In this document: one piece after another, positions 24,573-33,037 of the stretch | Layout of the letters: every line of letters begins with the position of its first letter | How positions within the stretch are numbered: the first letter of the stretch is position 1 | DNA from: JAHDHW01 sp965220465 | Lineage (GTDB): Bacteria > Bacteroidota > Bacteroidia > Chitinophagales > Saprospiraceae | Direction: 5' to 3' | NCBI GenBank assembly: GCA_965220465.1 | Contig: CBDCPZ010000021.1 | Location: 1-64,000, forward strand | Length of the DNA stretch: 64,000 nucleotides | The notes under the pieces: generated by a model | The model's database searches: none | Seen by the model: the letters and a program-made list of their open reading frames with translations, nothing else | Told to the model about the DNA's origin: nothing | Program-made: the position numbers and the translations under genes

Positions 24573-27023
24573 ATGGATCAAGCCCTTGCCTCAGAAAAGA
24601 CAAAACGATCTGGTCAAATGACACATCCGTCAAATAGAAAAATCAAAAAAGTAGCTGTTCTCGGTTCTGGAGTTATGGGTTCCGGCATTGCTTGTCAATT
24701 TGCAAATATCGGACTCAGCGTAATCCTACTTGATATTGTTCCTTTTGATCTAAAAGATACTGAGAAAAGTAATCCTTCGGCCCGAAACCGAATTGTTAAT
24801 AGTTCTTTGCAAACTGCCATAAAATCCAAACCTGCTCCGCTTTATGACAAAAAATTTGCTTCCAGAATAAAAACCGGAAATTTTGATGACGACTTAGAAA
24901 AAATCAGCGATTGCGACTGGGTGATTGAAGTGGTTGTAGAAAGACTGGATATTAAAAAACAGGTTTTTGAAAAAGTAGAAAAATATCGAAAAAAAGGTTC
25001 TCTGATTACATCGAACACTTCAGGGATTCCTATTCATTTGATGTTGGAAGGCAGAAGTGATGACTTTAAAAAACATTTTTGCGGCACTCACTTTTTCAAT
25101 CCACCCCGCTACATGCGATTGTTTGAGATCATTCCAACACCTGAAACGAGCCCTGAAGTTATTGACTTTTTGATGCATTATGGTGATTTATTTGTGGGTA
25201 AACAAACCGTCCTTTGTAAAGATACTCCTGCATTTATCGCTAACCGAGTTGGTGTTTACGCGATGGCAAAGATTTACCAATTGACCACCGAATTAGGTTT
25301 GAGCATTGAAGCCGTTGATAAAATAACCGGTCCAGCAATTGGAAGGCCTAAAACCGGAACTTTCCGCCTTGGTGATTTAGTTGGTCACGATACAGCTGCA
25401 AAAGTAATCCAGGGAATCAAGTCAAACTGTCCAAACGATGAGCAAGCCGGTGCTTTTGAAATTCCGGATTATCTGCAGTTTTTATTGGATAATAAGTTTT
25501 TAGGAAATAAAACCAAAAAAGGCTTTTATGAAAAAACGAATGAAAAGGACGAAAATGGCCGCCCTGTAATTCTTTCGCTTGATTTAAATACTTTAGAATA
25601 CGGGCCATCGAAAAGAACGGATATTCCCAGTTTAAAAAACGCTAAACAAATTGAAGAATTACCTCGCAGAATTGAAATGATGTTTAATGCAGAAGATAAA
25701 GGTGGTGAGTTGGTCCGTCGATCTTTTGCAGGGTTATTTGCTTATGTTTCAAATCGTATTCCTGAAATTTCTGATAATCTGTACAGCATTGATGATGCGC
25801 TTCGTGCGGGATTTGCATGGGAAGTTGGCCCGTTTCAATATTGGGACATTGTTAGTTTAGAAAAAGGAATTGAAGTTGCGGAAACACAGGGGGAAACGAT
25901 TGCTCCCTGGGTTAAAGAAATGGTAGCAAATGGAAATACTTCTTTTTATAAAGTAGAAAATGGCGTTAAAAAATATTATGATTTAGTTTCAAAATCTTAT
26001 TTACCGGTTCCAGGCGCTGAAGAATTTATCATTTTGGATAACCAACGGAAAAAACCGCTTGTTTTTCAAAACAGCGAGGTAAATCTGCATGATATCGGTG
26101 ATGGGGTACTTTGCCTTGAATTTACCAGCAAAATGAATGCAATGGGCGAAGGAATTTTAAGAGGAATTCAAGAATCGATTCGCATTGCAGAAGAAGAAGG
26201 CTGGAAAGGTTTGGTAATTGGAAACAATGACCAGCATTTTACAGTTGGTGCCAATCTGATGATGATCGGAATGCTTGCTTTTCAGCAGGAGTTTGAAGAA
26301 ATGAATATGGCCATTAACCTGTTTCAGCAAACAACGATGCGATGCCGTTATTCCAGTATTCCTGTTGTGGCAGCAACACAAGGTTACGTTTTTGGAGGAG
26401 GTTGCGAAACCCTAATGCACTGTGATGCAGCGATTTGTGCTGCAGAATCTTATATCGGACTTGTTGAAGTTGGAATTGGAGTCATACCAGGAGGTGGCGG
26501 AACTAAAGAGTTTGCCGTTCGGGCTAGTGATGCCTTTTTTGAAGGAGATGTAATGATTCCGACTTTGATTGAAAAATTCAAGTCAATTGCGATGGCATCT
26601 GTTTCAACCTCTGCTTACGAAGCTTATAATTTAGGTTATTTATTAAAAGAAAAAGATCACGTTATCCCTAATACTTCACGAAATATTGGTGAAGCTAAAA
26701 AGAAGGTTCTCGAACTCGCTGGAAATTATACACAACCGATTAAACGTAACGATATTAACGTTCTTGGACGAACCGGATTAGGCGCTTTGTACACAGCTGC
26801 AAACGAGCTAAAGCTTGGAAATTACGCGTCAGAGCATGATATCAAAATTGCACATAAAGTAGCTTATGTCCTTTGTGGTGGTGACTTAACCGGCCCTCAG
26901 CAAGTTTCGGAGCAATACCTTTTGGATGTTGAACGAGAAGCTTTTTTAAGCCTTTGCGGAGAACAAAAAACGCTGGAAAGAATTCAACACATGCTGCAAA
27001 AAAATAAGCCGTTGAGGAATTAA
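24573..27023 (+). CDS. fadN: 3-hydroxyacyl-CoA dehydrogenase / enoyl-CoA hydratase (FadN-like)
   Basis: Bifunctional beta-oxidation enzyme: hydrates trans-enoyl-CoA and oxidises the 3-hydroxyacyl-CoA with NAD. Order is dehydrogenase first, hydratase last, as in FadN (about 800 residues) and unlike FadB. The NAD fold begins KKVAVLGSGVMGSGIACQFA (about 25-45). The catalytic His is in FCGTHFFNPPRYM. KDTPAFIANRVGVYAM opens the helical dehydrogenase domain. The hydratase part (about 510-720) has TVGANLMMIG and FGGGCETLMHCD, with VEVGIGVIPGGGG providing the second conserved acid. The downstream gene fadA is the partner thiolase on the same strand after 128 bp, so the pair carries out the last three steps of a beta-oxidation round. 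Confidence 0.92.
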   Translation: MDQALASEKTKRSGQMTHPSNRKIKKVAVLGSGVMGSGIACQFANIGLSVILLDIVPFDLKDTEKSNPSARNRIVNSSLQTAIKSKPAPLYDKKFASRIKTGNFDDDLEKISDCDWVIEVVVERLDIKKQVFEKVEKYRKKGSLITSNTSGIPIHLMLEGRSDDFKKHFCGTHFFNPPRYMRLFEIIPTPETSPEVIDFLMHYGDLFVGKQTVLCKDTPAFIANRVGVYAMAKIYQLTTELGLSIEAVDKITGPAIGRPKTGTFRLGDLVGHDTAAKVIQGIKSNCPNDEQAGAFEIPDYLQFLLDNKFLGNKTKKGFYEKTNEKDENGRPVILSLDLNTLEYGPSKRTDIPSLKNAKQIEELPRRIEMMFNAEDKGGELVRRSFAGLFAYVSNRIPEISDNLYSIDDALRAGFAWEVGPFQYWDIVSLEKGIEVAETQGETIAPWVKEMVANGNTSFYKVENGVKKYYDLVSKSYLPVPGAEEFIILDNQRKKPLVFQNSEVNLHDIGDGVLCLEFTSKMNAMGEGILRGIQESIRIAEEEGWKGLVIGNNDQHFTVGANLMMIGMLAFQQEFEEMNMAINLFQQTTMRCRYSSIPVVAATQGYVFGGGCETLMHCDAAICAAESYIGLVEVGIGVIPGGGGTKEFAVRASDAFFEGDVMIPTLIEKFKSIAMASVSTSAYEAYNLGYLLKEKDHVIPNTSRNIGEAKKKVLELAGNYTQPIKRNDINVLGRTGLGALYTAANELKLGNYASEHDIKIAHKVAYVLCGGDLTGPQQVSEQYLLDVEREAFLSLCGEQKTLERIQHMLQKNKPLRN

Positions 27024-27027
27024 TAAA

Positions 27028-27130
27028 GAGTGGTCAGTGGCGAGTAACGAGTTGCGAGTTTTCAGAAGTTTTTTTTCAAACTCTAAACCTTTCTCACAAC
27101 TGACAACTCACTACTCGCTCCTGACTACTC
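27028..27130. repeat. Large imperfect inverted repeat between fadN and fadA
   Basis: The left arm (about 27028-27061, GAGTGGTCAGTGGCGAGTA...) pairs with the right arm (about 27096-27130; its complement is GAGTAGTCAGGAGCGAGTA...) over some 33 bp with scattered mismatches and a loop of about 35 nt. No T tract follows. It may modulate read-through from fadN into fadA or stabilise the fadN message. Confidence 0.7.
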
Positions 27131-27151
27131 AAAACTTAAAAATTAAAAAAA

Positions 27152-28324
27152 ATGGAAGCATATATTGTAAAAGCATATCGAAGTGCAGTCGGAAAAGCAA
27201 AAAGAGGAGGATTTAAAAATTATCGTTCTGATGATCTGGCCGTTGATATTGTCAGTCATTTGATGAAAAACACTCCGGAATTGGATCCTCAACTCATTGA
27301 TGATGTCATCGTTGGATGTGCAAATCCTGAGGGTGAACAAGGCTTTCAAATCGGCAGACAAATTTCATTGAGAGCTTTGGGAAAACCGGTACCCGGAATG
27401 ACCGTAAACCGCTACTGCGCCTCAGGATTAGAAACTATTTCAATCGCCGTTGCGAAAGTAAAAGCCGGAATGGGAGAAATTTTCATCGCCGGTGGAACGG
27501 AAAACATGAGCATGATCCCAATGACGGGTTACAAGTTGGCTCCTGCATATTCTGTTGCCAGCACAACGCCAAACTACCTTTCGAGCATGGGCGCAACAGC
27601 TGAAGCAGTCGCTGGAAAATATAACATCTCTCGTGAAAAAGCCGATGAATTTGCTTATCAATCTCATGTCAAAGCGGCAAAAGCCATTGACGAAGGAAAA
27701 TTCAAAGACCAGATTGTCCCAGTTACAGTTAAAGATGTTTTTGTAAAAAATGACAAACGACAGGAAGCAAAGCACATTGTTGATATGGACGAAGGAGTGC
27801 GACGCGACACTACTGTTGAGGGCTTGGGAAGATTAAGAGCTGCCTTCAAAAATGGTGGTATTGTAACCGCTGGTAATTCTTCGCAAACCTCTGATGGTGC
27901 TGCATTTGTTCTTGTAATGAGCGAACGCATGGTCAAAGAACTCAACCTCACTCCTATTGCACGATTAGTTTCCTGTTCGGTTGCTGGAGTCGATCCCTTG
28001 TACATGGGAATCGGGCCTTGCGCGGCTATTCCAAAAGCATTAAAGCAAGGTAGTTTGAAATTGAGTGATATTGATCAGATAGAATTGAACGAAGCCTTTG
28101 CGACACAAGCCTTAGCCGTGATTCAGGAAGCAGGGCTTAACCCAGATATCGTTAATGTAAACGGTGGAGCTATCGCGCTTGGACATCCACTGGGTTGCAC
28201 TGGTGCCAAATTATCTACCCAGTTATTCAACGAAATGCGCCGTAGAAAACAAAAGTACGGAATGGTGACTGCCTGCGTTGGTGGTGGCCAGGGAATCGCT
28301 GGGGTTTATGAATTGTTAAATTAA
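27152..28324 (+). CDS. fadA: Acetyl-CoA acyltransferase (thiolase)
   Basis: Cleaves 3-ketoacyl-CoA to acetyl-CoA and a shortened acyl-CoA. 390 residues, the usual length. The acylated Cys89 is in NRYCASGLE. The His of GGAIALGHPLGCTGA and the second catalytic Cys of ACVGGGQG are in place, as is NEAFATQ. The context with fadN makes fatty-acid oxidation more likely than acetoacetyl-CoA synthesis. It ends in a strong hairpin terminator shared with the convergent gene. Confidence 0.93.
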   Translation: MEAYIVKAYRSAVGKAKRGGFKNYRSDDLAVDIVSHLMKNTPELDPQLIDDVIVGCANPEGEQGFQIGRQISLRALGKPVPGMTVNRYCASGLETISIAVAKVKAGMGEIFIAGGTENMSMIPMTGYKLAPAYSVASTTPNYLSSMGATAEAVAGKYNISREKADEFAYQSHVKAAKAIDEGKFKDQIVPVTVKDVFVKNDKRQEAKHIVDMDEGVRRDTTVEGLGRLRAAFKNGGIVTAGNSSQTSDGAAFVLVMSERMVKELNLTPIARLVSCSVAGVDPLYMGIGPCAAIPKALKQGSLKLSDIDQIELNEAFATQALAVIQEAGLNPDIVNVNGGAIALGHPLGCTGAKLSTQLFNEMRRRKQKYGMVTACVGGGQGIAGVYELLN

Positions 28325-28346
28325 TTTTGTGAAACCTCTATATTTT

Positions 28347-28377
28347 CGGGCGATAAAAACTAAGTTTTTATCGCCCG
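28347..28377. terminator. Bidirectional terminator
   Basis: CGGGCGATAAAAAC, 3-nt loop, GTTTTTATCGCCCG: a perfect 14-bp stem between convergent fadA and the FG-GAP protein gene. Confidence 0.8.
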
Positions 28378-28383
28378 ATTTAT

Positions 28384-31300
28384 TTATAGCTTTATTAGTT
28401 TCCCTTTCCCTAAAATTGCTCCTTTACCATTTTTCAATTCATAAAAATAAACCCCGGAAGGTAAATCACTACCTTTTATCCGAATCTCTGAGCTAGAACT
28501 CATCTTAAAACTTTGCAGCAATCTGCCATTCACATCTTGCAAATTTAAAGTTGCCTTTGCTCTTCCGGGCAATTCACCAATTCGGATGGTGGTATAATCT
28601 TCGAAGGGGTTGGGAAAGACTTCGATTAGAGTTTGATTTACTTCATAAACACTTGCACAAATTTCAACGGAAATTACAACTGAATCAGTAACTGTACAAG
28701 CTGTCCCGTCATAAAATGTATAAAATACCCAATGTGAACCAACTCCTGCCAACATTGGATCAAATTGGTCGCTAATTACTCCAATTCCAGAATACACTCC
28801 ACCAATCGGAGATGCACTTGGCAAATCAATTGGTCCTGCATGTTGGCAAACAGTATCTTGAAGAAATCCACTTAATTCCACTACAGGTTTTTGATTTACC
28901 GTTATTTGAATAATTGTGTCTCGTGCGCAAATAGGATTAGTAGATGAAACCATTAAATCAAAAACACCTGTGGTATCTGCAACCCAGCTAAACTCGTTAC
29001 CTGAAATGCTTTCTACACCAATCAATTCCCATTGGAATTCTGTCGCAGTTATCAAGTCTATTGCATTTCCAAATAGCGAATCATTCTCACAAATGACAAG
29101 AGAAGACATTTCTAATTGCATGGCTGCTCCGCATTCATAAGCAGTATTTAAAGTTGTATTCGTTTCAACTGGTGGATTAAAATCAAAGAAAATATCTGCT
29201 GTATTTTGAATTTCTGTATTCTCAGATAATCCCACTAATGGTTTGATTCGATATTTCATAAAACCATGACTTTTGATTTCATTGGTCGTACTATCTGGTA
29301 AAAGAATATCTTCAAAAATAAATTCTGCCAATCCTGTTTCATAGAGATTCACAATATAATCATGACTTGCAGCCACAGGATGGAAAGTACTCCAATCTAG
29401 ATTTGAGTCTAATTGATCTTCTATCCGAACTGTAAAAGCAGTATCTGTTCCGGTATTTTGAAATCGAATGGTATATTCCAGTTCTTCTCCAAAAAGCATG
29501 TAATTTTCCTCCTGTTCGCCTTCTGGATATACTAGTTTGTCATTAGGATCATATGAACAATTGACAATTGAATTATATTCATAAGCATAATTTTCATGCA
29601 ATTCTCCCATATCATCAATTATAAATGTTGTCGCAATAAAGGACATATTTTCTCCAATATAATCAACGGAGGGCATTTGAAGCAACAACTCTATTTGCTC
29701 ACTATAAGAAGGTGGCAAATCTGTATAATACCAAATAAGCAAATTTCCTTCAATTGAATCAGGAATTGGTACGGCTTCTATCAATGATGTTAAATCATCC
29801 ATTTCAAGAACAAATTGCCCTGAGACAAACTTAGTTCCAGTATTTTCGTAATTAACCCAAAAAGGAACTTGAAATCCGCAACGTGTAGAAGATGAACTTA
29901 TATTTGCTTCAACTCTTTCCATCTCTACAATTGGTTTCAATCCAAAATTGATATTTTGGATTGCTGTTCCTTGAAAAGACACAGAATAACTTGTAGAATC
30001 TGTCGTTAATTCCCAATTATTCGAAAGTTGGGGAGTTACAAGGTAATCCCCATAATTAAGAATAAAGCGATAAAACCCTTCGTCATTTGTAAAATTGATA
30101 ATTTCATTTGGTTCTACATTAACTGAATGATTTAACAGCCCAACTTCGTTAGGGTCTTTTATTTTATTTTCATTTTCATCGTAAAAACAATAGCCAGAAA
30201 TGATGGGCTTATTCAATAGGTTTTTATACCAGACAACTTTACTGTCATAAAAGGAAGTAGCAAGAACATCTAAATCGCCATCGCCATTAATATCTGCTAA
30301 ATAAGCAGAAGTTAGCCCATCAAATTCCATTGATATAATTTGTTGGTCTCCAAATGTTCCTAACCCATCTAAGTTTTCATGCCAGGCTAATTTATTCTCT
30401 TGAGTCAATGTATAAAGAATATCTACATCACCGTCGCCATCGAAATCTGCCCCTTCAACGTAAGATGGTCCATCGACATTTTGGGCGATAACCTGTTGAT
30501 CTCCAAAATTTCCTAAACCATCTAAGTTTTCATGCCAAGACACTTTGTCATCGAAGTAAGAAGGGTAAAGAACGTCTAAATCGCCATCGCCATCTATATC
30601 TATCGCTTGAATAAATCGAGTATAATATGAATCTGAATAAATAATTTGCTGATTACCAAAAGTTCCCAAGCCATCCAGATTTTCATACCAGGCGATTTTT
30701 TCATCTCCTGTTGAAGCAGATAAAACATCAATGTCACCATCACCATCTATATCCGCAGCGAAAATGGACTCTGGCCCATCGACTTCTATTGATATAATAT
30801 TTTGATCACTAAAATTACCTTGACCATCTAAGTTTTTGTGCCAGGAGATATTATCATCATCTAATGCAGCAGTCAGAACATCGAGGTCACCGTCTCCGTC
30901 CAAATCTGCCGTAATTACACAAGAAGGATTACCTGTTTGATCACTTATTATTATTTGGGGTCCGAAATTACCTTGGCCATCTAGATTTTCATACCACGTA
31001 ATTTTATCATCATAATAAGATGTTGATAACACATCTTTATCATTATCGCCATCGAGATCAGCGGCTTCGATAAAAGTTGGATTATCTAACTCGGTAGAAA
31101 TAATTTGTTGTGCGTGAAATGTACCTTGCCCATCCAGATTTTCATACCAGGCAACTTTATTGTCATATTGAGAAGCAGATAAAACATCCATATCGCCATC
31201 ATTGTCGAAATCGGCCGTTATAACGCGCTGTGCCCCTTCAGCCTGATGAGTTGTATTTACAACTTGTTGATTACCAAAATCACCTAAGCCATCCAGGTTT

Positions 31301-32424
31301 TCATACCAGGCGATTTTATCGTCTGATGCAGAAGCGGATAAAACATCCAAGTCTCCATCGTAATCAATATCAACAGCTTCAGCATAACGCGGATAATCCA
31401 CTTCTGTTGAAATAATCTGTAAATCTCCAAAGGTCCCAATCCCATCTTCGTTTTCAATCCAAAATATATTATTATCGTCATATGAAGCCGCAATAAAGTC
31501 AATGTCATTATCTCCATCCACATCTGCCACATTAATATATTTGACCAAAGGGATTTGAGAAACAATAATAATTGGTGCGCTAAAAGTTCCCTGGCCATCA
31601 ACATTTTTATACCATAATAATTCATCACTTCCGCTTGAATTTGTTGAAAACACATCAATATCTCCATCTCCATCTAGGTCTGCAGCAGAAACGAACGTAG
31701 CGTCATCATGTATGGAAATAACTTGTTGCATACCAAAAGTACCTTGACCATCCAGATTTTCATACCAAGCAATTTTTCCATCTGTTGCAGAAGCTGATAG
31801 AACATCCAAATCACCATCGCTATCTAGGTCTGCAGAAGAAACTGATCTCGGATAATCTGTAAGTAAAGAAATAACTTGTTGAACACCAAATGCGCCTTGA
31901 CCATCCAGGTTTTCATACCAGGCAATTGTGCCATCATGCAAAGAGGCCGATAAAACATCCTTATCACCGTCATCGTCAATATCTGCCGCAAATACAAAAA
32001 CCGCCGCATCTGCAATAGTTGAAATAATTTGCCTATCCCCAAATGCATCATTTTCTTCTTCAAATTCGTACCATGCAATTTGATCATTATAAGCTGAAGC
32101 CGAAAGAACATCCAAATCTCCATCATTGTCCAAATCAACCAATTTGACATCCGTCGCTTTATCATTTTCATCGGCAATAACTTGATGAATACTGAATGTA
32201 CCTAATCCATCTAAGTTTTCCACCCATGTTAATTTACCATGAAAAGAAGAAATAATAAGAAGATCCATATCGCCATCAACATCAACATCTCCCCCATGGA
32301 CCATAGTTGGATATGGATTACTTTCCCTTTCACTAATAATCACATTTTGCGGACCAAAAACGGTCTGCCCAAAAAGAGTAAATGGAATGCTAAAAAGTAA
32401 GAATAGTAATGTTTTTCGTTTCAT
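28384..32424 (-). CDS. Giant secreted FG-GAP/VCBS repeat protein with T9SS type A signal
   Basis: A 1346-residue exported protein with signal peptide (1-19, ending LFGQ). Residues about 40-745 are 14 repeats of about 51 residues, each with a calcium-type loop DLDGDGDLDVL followed by IAWYENLDGQGTFG, giving a beta-propeller-like surface domain. Next comes an SdrD/carboxypeptidase-like beta sandwich (ISGYCFYDENENKIKDPNE), then a domain with SYDPNDKLV and IRFQNTGTDTAF typical of Bacteroidota surface proteins. The end is a type A sorting domain (VFPNPFEDYTTIRI ... SGVYFYELKNG). It is presumably a surface adhesin or binding protein; the ligand is unknown. The DNA repeats make shadow open frames on both strands. 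Confidence 0.9.
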   Translation of the reverse strand: MKRKTLLFLLFSIPFTLFGQTVFGPQNVIISERESNPYPTMVHGGDVDVDGDMDLLIISSFHGKLTWVENLDGLGTFSIHQVIADENDKATDVKLVDLDNDGDLDVLSASAYNDQIAWYEFEEENDAFGDRQIISTIADAAVFVFAADIDDDGDKDVLSASLHDGTIAWYENLDGQGAFGVQQVISLLTDYPRSVSSADLDSDGDLDVLSASATDGKIAWYENLDGQGTFGMQQVISIHDDATFVSAADLDGDGDIDVFSTNSSGSDELLWYKNVDGQGTFSAPIIIVSQIPLVKYINVADVDGDNDIDFIAASYDDNNIFWIENEDGIGTFGDLQIISTEVDYPRYAEAVDIDYDGDLDVLSASASDDKIAWYENLDGLGDFGNQQVVNTTHQAEGAQRVITADFDNDGDMDVLSASQYDNKVAWYENLDGQGTFHAQQIISTELDNPTFIEAADLDGDNDKDVLSTSYYDDKITWYENLDGQGNFGPQIIISDQTGNPSCVITADLDGDGDLDVLTAALDDDNISWHKNLDGQGNFSDQNIISIEVDGPESIFAADIDGDGDIDVLSASTGDEKIAWYENLDGLGTFGNQQIIYSDSYYTRFIQAIDIDGDGDLDVLYPSYFDDKVSWHENLDGLGNFGDQQVIAQNVDGPSYVEGADFDGDGDVDILYTLTQENKLAWHENLDGLGTFGDQQIISMEFDGLTSAYLADINGDGDLDVLATSFYDSKVVWYKNLLNKPIISGYCFYDENENKIKDPNEVGLLNHSVNVEPNEIINFTNDEGFYRFILNYGDYLVTPQLSNNWELTTDSTSYSVSFQGTAIQNINFGLKPIVEMERVEANISSSSTRCGFQVPFWVNYENTGTKFVSGQFVLEMDDLTSLIEAVPIPDSIEGNLLIWYYTDLPPSYSEQIELLLQMPSVDYIGENMSFIATTFIIDDMGELHENYAYEYNSIVNCSYDPNDKLVYPEGEQEENYMLFGEELEYTIRFQNTGTDTAFTVRIEDQLDSNLDWSTFHPVAASHDYIVNLYETGLAEFIFEDILLPDSTTNEIKSHGFMKYRIKPLVGLSENTEIQNTADIFFDFNPPVETNTTLNTAYECGAAMQLEMSSLVICENDSLFGNAIDLITATEFQWELIGVESISGNEFSWVADTTGVFDLMVSSTNPICARDTIIQITVNQKPVVELSGFLQDTVCQHAGPIDLPSASPIGGVYSGIGVISDQFDPMLAGVGSHWVFYTFYDGTACTVTDSVVISVEICASVYEVNQTLIEVFPNPFEDYTTIRIGELPGRAKATLNLQDVNGRLLQSFKMSSSSEIRIKGSDLPSGVYFYELKNGKGAILGKGKLIKL

Positions 32425-32608
32425 ATTTCATTTTTTGTTGTTGGCTAGTTTCTAAAAGTAATACTCGTGTGAAAACTAGAAAAGTAAATCGTATTATTTT
32501 TGTTAGCAAAGCTCATTAAAAAATTTAAGATGTCGTATTTTTTGAAAAATGAGTATCACCATTTATTTTGATCGACGAAATAACTTATTTTAACAGAAAA
32601 CTTATATT

Positions 32609-32956
32609 ATGAAACTATTAGCCAGAATTTTATTGAGCGCAATTGCGGTGTTGGTGATTGACAATTTTATGTCCAGCGTTAATGTTGACAGCTATACGAC
32701 TGCGATTGTCGTTGCTGTGGTTTTAGGTTTGCTGAATCTCTTCGTCAGGCCAATTTTGGTGCTTTTTACCTTGCCGGTTACCTTTCTAACCTTCGGGCTT
32801 TTTTTACTGGTCATCAATGCAATTATTATCATTTTAGCGGATAAACTGGTGGATGGATTTTCTGTCGAAGGAGTTTGGTCTGCGCTGCTTTTCAGTTTAT
32901 TTCTGTCGATTTTGGAGTCGATTTTCTTTTCGTTTTTAAAAGAATCGAAAGATTAG
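32609..32956 (+). CDS. Phage-holin-superfamily-IV / YvlD-like small membrane protein
   Basis: 115 residues with four hydrophobic helices (about 5-22, 30-48, 52-78, 90-110). NLFVRPILVLFTLPVTFLTFG is the family signature of the four-helix holin-like (YvlD) proteins. Despite the name these are ordinary chromosomal membrane proteins in many bacteria, and no phage genes surround it. It is a single gene, convergent with the type B cargo gene; a hairpin terminator lies between them. Confidence 0.85.
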   Translation: MKLLARILLSAIAVLVIDNFMSSVNVDSYTTAIVVAVVLGLLNLFVRPILVLFTLPVTFLTFGLFLLVINAIIIILADKLVDGFSVEGVWSALLFSLFLSILESIFFSFLKESKD

Positions 32957-32980
32957 TTTTTTCGTAATTGAACCAACTAA

Positions 32981-33014
32981 AAAGAGCCGGAAATTTTTAA
33001 ACTTCCAGCTCTTT
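32981..33014. terminator. Bidirectional terminator
   Basis: AAAGAGC.GGAA and TTCC.GCTCTTT form an interrupted 11-bp stem between convergent genes; AATTTT follows on the plus strand. Confidence 0.65.
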
Positions 33015-33037
33015 CAATTTTGTTAATCAGTATTTTT

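Noticed and set aside
31284..32177. Long minus-strand frames of 117 and 129 codons inside the FG-GAP gene
   Set aside because: Shadows caused by the repetitive DNA; Met/Ile-rich low-complexity peptides in the wrong frame of a clear gene.
32609..32956. Prophage marker (holin)
   Set aside because: The family is chromosomal in many bacteria and there are no phage genes nearby.
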